From assembly GCA_028685445.1 (NCBI GenBank), contig JAQUDY010000027.1, positions 1 through 10,107 of the forward strand: a DNA stretch of 10,107 nt, given 5' to 3'. This document shows, piece after piece, positions 5,689 to 10,107 of this stretch. The translations under genes and the position numbers were made by a program. The notes below the pieces were generated by a model. The model saw only the letters and a list, made by a program, of their open reading frames with translations, made no database searches and was not told the DNA's origin. The stretch is from Bacilli bacterium (GTDB lineage: Bacteria > Bacillota_I > Bacilli_A > RF39 > UBA660). How positions within the stretch are numbered: position 1 is the stretch's first letter; the number at the start of each line of letters is the position of its first letter.

Positions 5689-6507
5689 ATGATACCTGAT
5701 ATTATTAAAACAATTATACTTGGCATTATTGAAGGTGTAACTGAGTGGTTACCCATTAGTAGTACCGGACACATGATTCTAGCTGAAGAATTTTTAAAAT
5801 TAAATGTAAGTAAGGCATTTTGGGAAATGTTTTTAGTAGTTATTCAATTAGGGGCTATTCTAGCGGTAGTTGTATTATTTTTTAAAAAATTATTCCCTTG
5901 GGGATTTAATAAGAATAAAGAAGAAGTTAATAATACATTTAGTTTATGGTTTAAAATATTAATATCTTGTATTCCAGCAGGAATTTTAGGAATAATTTTT
6001 AACGATAAAATAGATGAATTATTTTATAATTATTATACGGTAGCCTTAGCTTTAATAGTGTATGGAATTTTATTTATAATTATAGAAAATATAAACAAAA
6101 ATAAAACACCTAAAGTAAAAACAGAAAACAAAATCACTTATAAACAAGCTCTTTTAATAGGAATTTTCCAAATTTTAGCTCTAGTGCCAGGAACTAGCCG
6201 GAGTGGTGCTACAATTCTAGGAGGATTAATTTTGGGGCTCGAAAGAGGAGTAGCTGCTAGTTATACTTTCTACTTAGCAATTCCAATAATGTTTGGAGCA
6301 TCGCTCTTAAAGTTATTAAAGTTTGGTGTTGTTTTTACAAGTATGGAAATTATAATTTTGATTATAGGAATGTTAACAGCTTTTATTGTTTCAATTCTAA
6401 CAATAAAGATGTTATTAAAATATATAAAAAGAAATGATTTTAAGGTCTTTGGATATTACCGCATATCTCTTGGTATTATTGTCCTTTTATATTTTCTTTT
6501 AGCATAG
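5689..6507 (+). CDS. uppP: Undecaprenyl-diphosphatase UppP (BacA family)
   Basis: A 272-residue protein, the usual length for UppP/BacA. It removes a phosphate from undecaprenyl diphosphate so the C55 lipid carrier can be reused for peptidoglycan and other wall polymers. Both signature regions are present: EGVTEWLPISSTGH at 15-28, with Glu15, Glu19, Ser25 and His28, and PGTSRSG at 167-173 with Arg171. These correspond to the catalytic residues known in E. coli UppP. Hydrophobic helices cover most of the protein, with a charged cytoplasmic loop near 132-150. The start ATG has an AAAGGAG RBS 7 bases upstream. It is the first gene of a tight operon: the next start is 13 bases after its TAG stop. 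UppP overproduction is known to give bacitracin resistance; resistance is not shown here. Confidence 0.97.
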   Translation: MIPDIIKTIILGIIEGVTEWLPISSTGHMILAEEFLKLNVSKAFWEMFLVVIQLGAILAVVVLFFKKLFPWGFNKNKEEVNNTFSLWFKILISCIPAGILGIIFNDKIDELFYNYYTVALALIVYGILFIIIENINKNKTPKVKTENKITYKQALLIGIFQILALVPGTSRSGATILGGLILGLERGVAASYTFYLAIPIMFGASLLKLLKFGVVFTSMEIIILIIGMLTAFIVSILTIKMLLKYIKRNDFKVFGYYRISLGIIVLLYFLLA

Positions 6508-6520
6508 CGTGGTGATGGAA

Positions 6521-7315
6521 ATGAAACAAAATATTATTATGGTTATTATACTTGTTGCTCTTTTCTTTTTTGGATTATTAATATATGATTTTAGTGATGA
6601 GTTAGATAGTGCTGTTACAAGCCATGACTGGTATCTTTTAGATGATGATGAAATGGTGATTATAAGTTTTAAAAACCAAAAGTTTTCGTATTATTATCAA
6701 TCAACTGGCGAAAGTCTAAGTTCACATGAACTTTGTTTAAATTATAGATTTAATCGAAGTATTAATGTTATAAAATTAAATTGCAATACAAAAGGCAATA
6801 AGTTATATATATCTTCAATTACTGAAAATGAATTCAAGTTAACTATTGATAATGTTGAAAAAACTTTTTATGCATCAGAAGCGATGGCACAAGAAGCTGC
6901 TTTTAGAAAAGAAAATAATTTATCAAAAGAAGACTTTTTAGACTTGATGAATATTGATTTAAATAAATTTACTATAACAACCGTAGATGACGTAGTAAAT
7001 TTATATAAAAGTAAAAATATAAAATTAGTTGCATTTGTTAACGAAGAAAAATCAATTAAAAACGCATTAAATTTAAAAACTTTATATAACTTATCTTCTA
7101 ACTCAGAAAAAACTTTATTAATAATAAACTATAAAGATTTGTTAAGTGTAGAATTAGCAAAATTAATTAAATTAAATAATAAGTTTCCAAAAGATATAAA
7201 AGATTTTGATAGAGATTCGATATCAATTTATATTGTAGGTAAAAAGAGTTTTGAATTAGTTACAAATTTATCGATTAACGCATTTAAAGAAGTAAATGAT
7301 TATAATAATATATAA
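6521..7315 (+). CDS. Membrane-anchored protein of unknown function
   Basis: A 264-residue protein not recognised by family. One N-terminal membrane helix (about 4-22, very hydrophobic, no lipobox) is followed by an acidic stretch. A strand-rich segment (about 36-120: WYLLDDDEMVIISF and KLYISSITENEFKLTI) has two cysteines at 72 and 88 that could pair outside the cell. A second segment (about 150-245) alternates helices and hydrophobic strands (NIKLVAFVNE, KTLLIINYKD, SISIYIVG). It faintly recalls a thioredoxin-like fold, but there is no CxxC. With few positive charges before the helix and many hydrophilic residues after it, the bulk is probably extracellular. Start: GTG at 6509, ATG at 6515 and ATG at 6521 are in frame. 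I prefer 6521 because GGTGAT (6511-6516) can pair with the 16S tail just upstream of it. It is the middle gene of the uppP operon, so an envelope role is likely. Confidence 0.75.
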   Translation: MKQNIIMVIILVALFFFGLLIYDFSDELDSAVTSHDWYLLDDDEMVIISFKNQKFSYYYQSTGESLSSHELCLNYRFNRSINVIKLNCNTKGNKLYISSITENEFKLTIDNVEKTFYASEAMAQEAAFRKENNLSKEDFLDLMNIDLNKFTITTVDDVVNLYKSKNIKLVAFVNEEKSIKNALNLKTLYNLSSNSEKTLLIINYKDLLSVELAKLIKLNNKFPKDIKDFDRDSISIYIVGKKSFELVTNLSINAFKEVNDYNNI

Positions 7316-7327
7316 GAAAGAAATAAT

Positions 7328-8035
7328 ATGAAGACAAATACAATACAATATACTATTACACTATTTGGATTAACATTATCTGTTATTAGTTTTTTTATGA
7401 TAGAAAACTTTTTTCAAAAGATGTCAGACAAATCAAGTAGACAAATATCTATAATAGAAAAGCAAGAATCTATTAATTATGCTATGCCTAAGATAGAAAC
7501 TGATCGAAGAGATGAAGAAACAACAACTCAATTATTAAAAGAAACTACTAAAAAATCAATTGTAAAAGAATCTACTATTAAAAATATAAAAACTCCGAGT
7601 CTAGGAATTGGAGAAGAAATAATATATGATGGATTAACTTATACAGAGTTAACTAAAAAATTAAATTTAAATTTATATAGCACTTTAGCTAATAAAGGGA
7701 ATTTTATAGCGGATTACACTTCTAAAACAGGTTTAGATCCATACCTTGCATTAGCAATAATATTACATGAGACTGGTTGCAAGTGGGGGTGCTCTAAACT
7801 AGTTAATGAATGTAATAATGTTGGTGGTATCAAAGGTCAACCTTCATGCAATGGTTCATCATATAAAAAGTATGAGACTTTAGATATAGGGATAACTTCT
7901 TATTTAGATATGATTTTTAATAACTATTATAGTAAAGGGCTAACAACACCTGAATTGATGAATCCTAAGTATGCCTCTAGTACAGCGTGGGCAAAAGCTA
8001 TAAATAAATATATAGAAACAATTAAAAATAGTTAA
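7328..8035 (+). CDS. Membrane-anchored glucosaminidase-like (lysozyme-fold) protein
   Basis: A 235-residue protein. A membrane helix or uncleaved signal lies at about 9-25, a hydrophilic linker rich in Glu, Lys, Thr and Ser runs to about 95, and a C-terminal enzymatic domain spans about 105-233. The domain has the pattern of GH73-type/Flg_J-like N-acetylglucosaminidases: TGLDPYLALAIILHETGC with the candidate catalytic Glu148, NNVGGIKG (163-170), a YKKYETLDIGITSYLDM strand-helix, NNYY, and a closing NPKYASSTAWAKAINKYIETI. Such enzymes cut the glycan strands of peptidoglycan outside the membrane. Four cysteines (151, 155, 162, 174) surround the active-site region and may form disulfides. The start ATG has only a weak AAGAAAG RBS 6 bases upstream. 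It is the last gene of the uppP operon (12 bases after the previous stop), and its stop lies inside the operon terminator. The substrate bond is inferred from family resemblance. Confidence 0.8.
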   Translation: MKTNTIQYTITLFGLTLSVISFFMIENFFQKMSDKSSRQISIIEKQESINYAMPKIETDRRDEETTTQLLKETTKKSIVKESTIKNIKTPSLGIGEEIIYDGLTYTELTKKLNLNLYSTLANKGNFIADYTSKTGLDPYLALAIILHETGCKWGCSKLVNECNNVGGIKGQPSCNGSSYKKYETLDIGITSYLDMIFNNYYSKGLTTPELMNPKYASSTAWAKAINKYIETIKNS

Positions 8036-8046
8036 TTGTTTTTTTT
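8016..8046 (+). terminator. Terminator of the uppP operon
   Basis: A perfect 10-bp stem (8016-8025 with 8032-8041) with a 6-base loop is followed by T to 8046. It overlaps the last codons and the TAA stop of the glucosaminidase-like gene. Confidence 0.85.
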
Positions 8047-8064
8047 GTTTTGTTTTGTTATTAT

Positions 8065-8081
8065 TAAAATAAGGTAGTGAG
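8065..8081 (+). promoter_or_regulatory. Probable -10 and RBS of the hydrogenase-like gene
   Basis: TAAAAT (8065-8070) is a 5-of-6 match to TATAAT, and AAGGTAGTGAG (8071-8081) is a fair Shine-Dalgarno just before the ATG at 8085. Upstream the DNA is T/G-rich with no clear -35. The preceding terminator makes an independent promoter likely. Confidence 0.4.
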
Positions 8082-8084
8082 ATT

Positions 8085-9473
8085 ATGAAGTATAAATGTC
8101 AAAAATGTGGTTTTATTCATATAGGAGATTTAAAGGATGGTTATTATTGCCCTTTATGTGGTACTGGAATTTTTGATTTTAAAGAAATAGAATCAGACAA
8201 AAAAGAGATTAATTATAAAAGAGTTTATGTAAGTCCAGATAATCCTGCTATTTCTAGAATAGATGAAAAATGTATTGATTGCGGTGCTTGTGCTAATACG
8301 TGCATAAATACCGTAAACATAAGATATAAAAATCCTAATAAACCAATTTGTATAAATTGTGGACAATGTGTTTTAACTTGCCCAACTGGGGCTTTAGTTC
8401 CAAAGTATGATTATAATAAAGTTTTAGATTTAATAGATGATCAAGAAAAAACAGTAATTGTTATGACAAGTCCTGCTGTTAGGGTGGCATTAGGAGATGC
8501 TTTTGATTTTAAACCCGGAGAATTTGTCGAAGGTAAAATGGTAGCAGCTTTAAAAAAACTAGGTTTTAAGTATGTTGTAGATACTACTTTTGGAGCGGAT
8601 TTAACTTCGATGGAAGAGGCTGCAGAATTAAAGCAAAGAATAGATAATGATGATGTGCTTCCAATGTTTACCAGTTGTTGTCCATCGTGGGTAAAATATG
8701 CAGCTATTTATCATCCTAATATTTTACCAAATTTATCCACGTGTAAAACTCCAATCGGAATGGGAGCAATATATTTAAAAAAGTTTTTCGCTAAAGAGAA
8801 AAAAATAAAAGCAGATAACATTGTTGTAGTAGCACTTACACCATGTACAGCTAAAAAATATGAAATAGAAAATAGCGATTGTGATTATGTAATAACAACA
8901 AGTGAATTAGCATTAGCGCTAAGAGAAAACAATATAGATTTTAAAAATTTAGAAAATAAAACTTTTGATGAACTAACAGGATCTTCTTCTGGTACTATAT
9001 ACGGAACAAGTGGAGGAGTTTTATTATCCGCACTTCGCACATATTATTATTTAGAAACAGGTAATGATTTAACACCAGAAATGATTTTAATAAATAATAA
9101 AGACTTTTATAAAGAATACGTAATTAAAATCAATACAAAAATTATTAAAGCTGCTACCGTTTATCAAATGGGCAATTTAGAAAAATTACTCTCAATAAAA
9201 AATGAGTTTGTCTTTATAGAAGTAATGAATTGTAATTATGGATGTATTGGTGGTGGAGGGCAAATACCTATGCCTATAATTAATATGCAAGAAATATTGA
9301 AAAAAAGAAGTGCAAGTTTATTAAAACAAGATAAAACAGCAAAAATAAGGTATCCGTACAAGAATCCTATAATAAAAAAAGTTTATGATAATTATTTAAC
9401 TGCTCCACTTAGTAAAAAAAGTATGGAGTTATTGCATACTAAACATAAAAGTTTATCCAAAGAATTTAGTTAA
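8085..9473 (+). CDS. [FeFe]-hydrogenase-like protein with rubredoxin-like and 2x[4Fe-4S] N-terminus
   Basis: A 462-residue protein. Residues 1-36 form a rubredoxin-like zinc/iron knuckle (CQKC at 5-8, CPLC at 22-25). Two ferredoxin motifs follow (CIDCGACANTC, Cys 63/66/69/73; CINCGQCVLTCP, Cys 89/92/95/99). The H-cluster domain spans about 120-440. Its three signatures are present: TSCCPSW (196-202, Cys198 and Cys199), PCTAKKYE (253-260, Cys254) and a third motif with Cys383 and Cys387 followed by GGGGQ. So all four H-cluster Cys ligands and the proton-relay Cys198 are kept. Deviations: the position before PC is Thr252 rather than the usual Met, the third motif is CNYGC instead of CPGGC, and the usual ATGGVMEAALRT is GTSGGVLLSALRT. 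This suggests a divergent (possibly group B or sensory) enzyme rather than a classical HydA. Expected reaction: reversible H2 production or oxidation with electrons through the ferredoxin clusters, in the cytoplasm. HydEFG maturases are not in the window. Confidence 0.88.
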   Translation: MKYKCQKCGFIHIGDLKDGYYCPLCGTGIFDFKEIESDKKEINYKRVYVSPDNPAISRIDEKCIDCGACANTCINTVNIRYKNPNKPICINCGQCVLTCPTGALVPKYDYNKVLDLIDDQEKTVIVMTSPAVRVALGDAFDFKPGEFVEGKMVAALKKLGFKYVVDTTFGADLTSMEEAAELKQRIDNDDVLPMFTSCCPSWVKYAAIYHPNILPNLSTCKTPIGMGAIYLKKFFAKEKKIKADNIVVVALTPCTAKKYEIENSDCDYVITTSELALALRENNIDFKNLENKTFDELTGSSSGTIYGTSGGVLLSALRTYYYLETGNDLTPEMILINNKDFYKEYVIKINTKIIKAATVYQMGNLEKLLSIKNEFVFIEVMNCNYGCIGGGGQIPMPIINMQEILKKRSASLLKQDKTAKIRYPYKNPIIKKVYDNYLTAPLSKKSMELLHTKHKSLSKEFS

Positions 9474-9475
9474 AT

Positions 9476-9498
9476 AAAAAAACCAGTTTTATCTGGTT
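9476..9498 (-). terminator. Terminator of the glycosyltransferase gene
   Basis: A 6-bp stem (AACCAG 9481-9486 with CTGGTT 9493-9498) with a 6-base loop. On the minus strand it is followed by seven T (complement of 9476-9482). The stem overlaps the minus-strand stop codon at 9497-9499. On the plus strand there is no T tract after it, so it serves the minus-strand gene only. Confidence 0.75.
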
Positions 9499-10107
9499 AT
9501 AGAATATCATCATCATTAAAGCCTAGTCTATTTTTACAAATATAGACAGGTCTTTTTTTTGTTTCTAAGTAAGTTTTTGAAACGTATTCACCTAAAATGC
9601 CTATAGCAATTAATTGTACTCCGCCTAGAAATAAAATAATACAAATTAAAGATGCATATCCTGGTACAGCTATTCCTGTAATAAATGTTTCTATTAATAT
9701 TACTAATAAATAAATAAATGCAATTATAGAAGTGATGAATCCTAATATTGTGGCTATCCTTAATGGTTTTATACTAAAATTAACAATGCCATTAAAAGCA
9801 TATTTAAATTGACCTAATAAATTAAAATTTGTTTTACCACTGTTTCTTTCTTCAACTTCGTACTCCATGTAATGAGTGTTAAAACCAACCCAAGAGAAAA
9901 TACCTTTTGAAAAACGATTATTCTCTCCTAGAGAAACAATAGATTCAACTATTGCTTTTCTAAACATTCTAAAATCTGATGCTCCTTTTACAAACTTAGT
10001 ATCACTAATAGAATTAATAAAAGAATAAAAACTTGATTTAAGTATTTTTGTAATTAAATTTTCTTTATTTCTTGTTTTATTAACCATTGCTATTTGATCT
10101 ATTTCTT
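9497..10107 (-). CDS. GtrB/DPM1-like family 2 glycosyltransferase, C-terminal part (runs off window)
   Basis: The minus-strand frame stays open to the window edge. The codons before the internal ATG at 10087 read EIDQIA without a stop, so that Met is internal and the gene begins outside. The visible ~203 residues are the C-terminal two thirds of a polyisoprenyl-phosphate glycosyltransferase of the GtrB/YkcC/DPM1 type. They include a SDFRMFRKAIVESIV segment (family pattern DFRL-x-R-x-V), FSWVGFNTHYMEYEVEERNSGKTNF (pattern W-x-G-x(n)-R-x(2)-G-x-T/S), and two C-terminal membrane helices (IATILGFITSIIAFIYLLVILI and a second around LICIILFLGGVQLIAIGILGEY) ending in a basic tail with the RPVY motif. 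Family members transfer a sugar from a nucleotide donor to undecaprenyl phosphate at the inner membrane face. The catalytic DxD region lies in the missing N-terminal part. The gene converges with the hydrogenase-like gene. Confidence 0.9.
   Translation of the reverse strand, partial: EIDQIAMVNKTRNKENLITKILKSSFYSFINSISDTKFVKGASDFRMFRKAIVESIVSLGENNRFSKGIFSWVGFNTHYMEYEVEERNSGKTNFNLLGQFKYAFNGIVNFSIKPLRIATILGFITSIIAFIYLLVILIETFITGIAVPGYASLICIILFLGGVQLIAIGILGEYVSKTYLETKKRPVYICKNRLGFNDDDIL

Noticed and set aside
1..10107. Recoding of TGA as Trp, suggested by the absence of TGA stops in the complete genes
   Set aside because: All Trp residues in recognised motifs are TGG, frames contain no internal TGA, and TAA/TAG preference is normal in AT-rich genomes.
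1..10107. CRISPR array, insertion sequence or prophage
   Set aside because: I saw no regularly spaced repeats, no transposase or integrase, and no terminal inverted repeats. The only repeats are short A-rich slippage repeats.

Overview
The window is AT-rich bacterial DNA with short leaders, strong AGGAGG-type ribosome binding sites, sigma-A promoters and T-tract terminators. It looks like a low-GC Gram-positive (Bacillota/Bacilli, possibly one of the uncultured gut lineages near Mollicutes). An [FeFe]-hydrogenase-like protein points to an anaerobe. Two undecaprenyl-diphosphate phosphatases and a glucosaminidase-like enzyme point to a peptidoglycan wall. Trp is encoded by TGG and the code looks standard.

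Layout. The left edge holds the 3' end of an unrecognised small gene (2-208) and a gene-poor stretch. Next comes a complete minus-strand tRNA-Trp with its own promoter and terminator. The centrepiece follows: about 490 bases without a protein frame (about 800-1291), driven by a near-consensus extended -10 promoter. It contains many self-complementary helices. One helix joins its extreme 5' end to the bases just before a T tract, so it reads as a large structured noncoding RNA. A TTG-started gene with a strong RBS starts 29 bases after that T tract and encodes a four-helix membrane protein. I recognise its central segment as the DUF21-like core of OapA-type proteins. Large RNA plus OapA-like gene is the arrangement of the OLE (ornate, large, extremophilic) ribonucleoprotein, so I propose an OLE-class locus. 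It is shorter than the usual ~600 nt and lies outside the usual OLE operon.

A separately transcribed MacB-like ABC transporter (ATPase fused to an FtsX-type permease) follows. Then comes the remnant of an Mrr-type restriction endonuclease: promoter and catalytic C-terminus kept, N-terminal part lost.

The next block is cell-envelope lipid-carrier and wall metabolism: a PAP2-family phosphatase (apparently leaderless), then a three-gene operon of uppP, a membrane-anchored protein of unknown function and a membrane-anchored glucosaminidase-like protein, closed by a terminator. The two phosphatases are of unrelated families and could both recycle undecaprenyl diphosphate.

The right end holds a 462-residue [FeFe]-hydrogenase-like protein with a rubredoxin-like N-terminus, two ferredoxin [4Fe-4S] motifs and all H-cluster cysteines, but altered residues around them. 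Converging on it from the minus strand is the C-terminal part of a GtrB/DPM1-like membrane glycosyltransferase that runs off the window.
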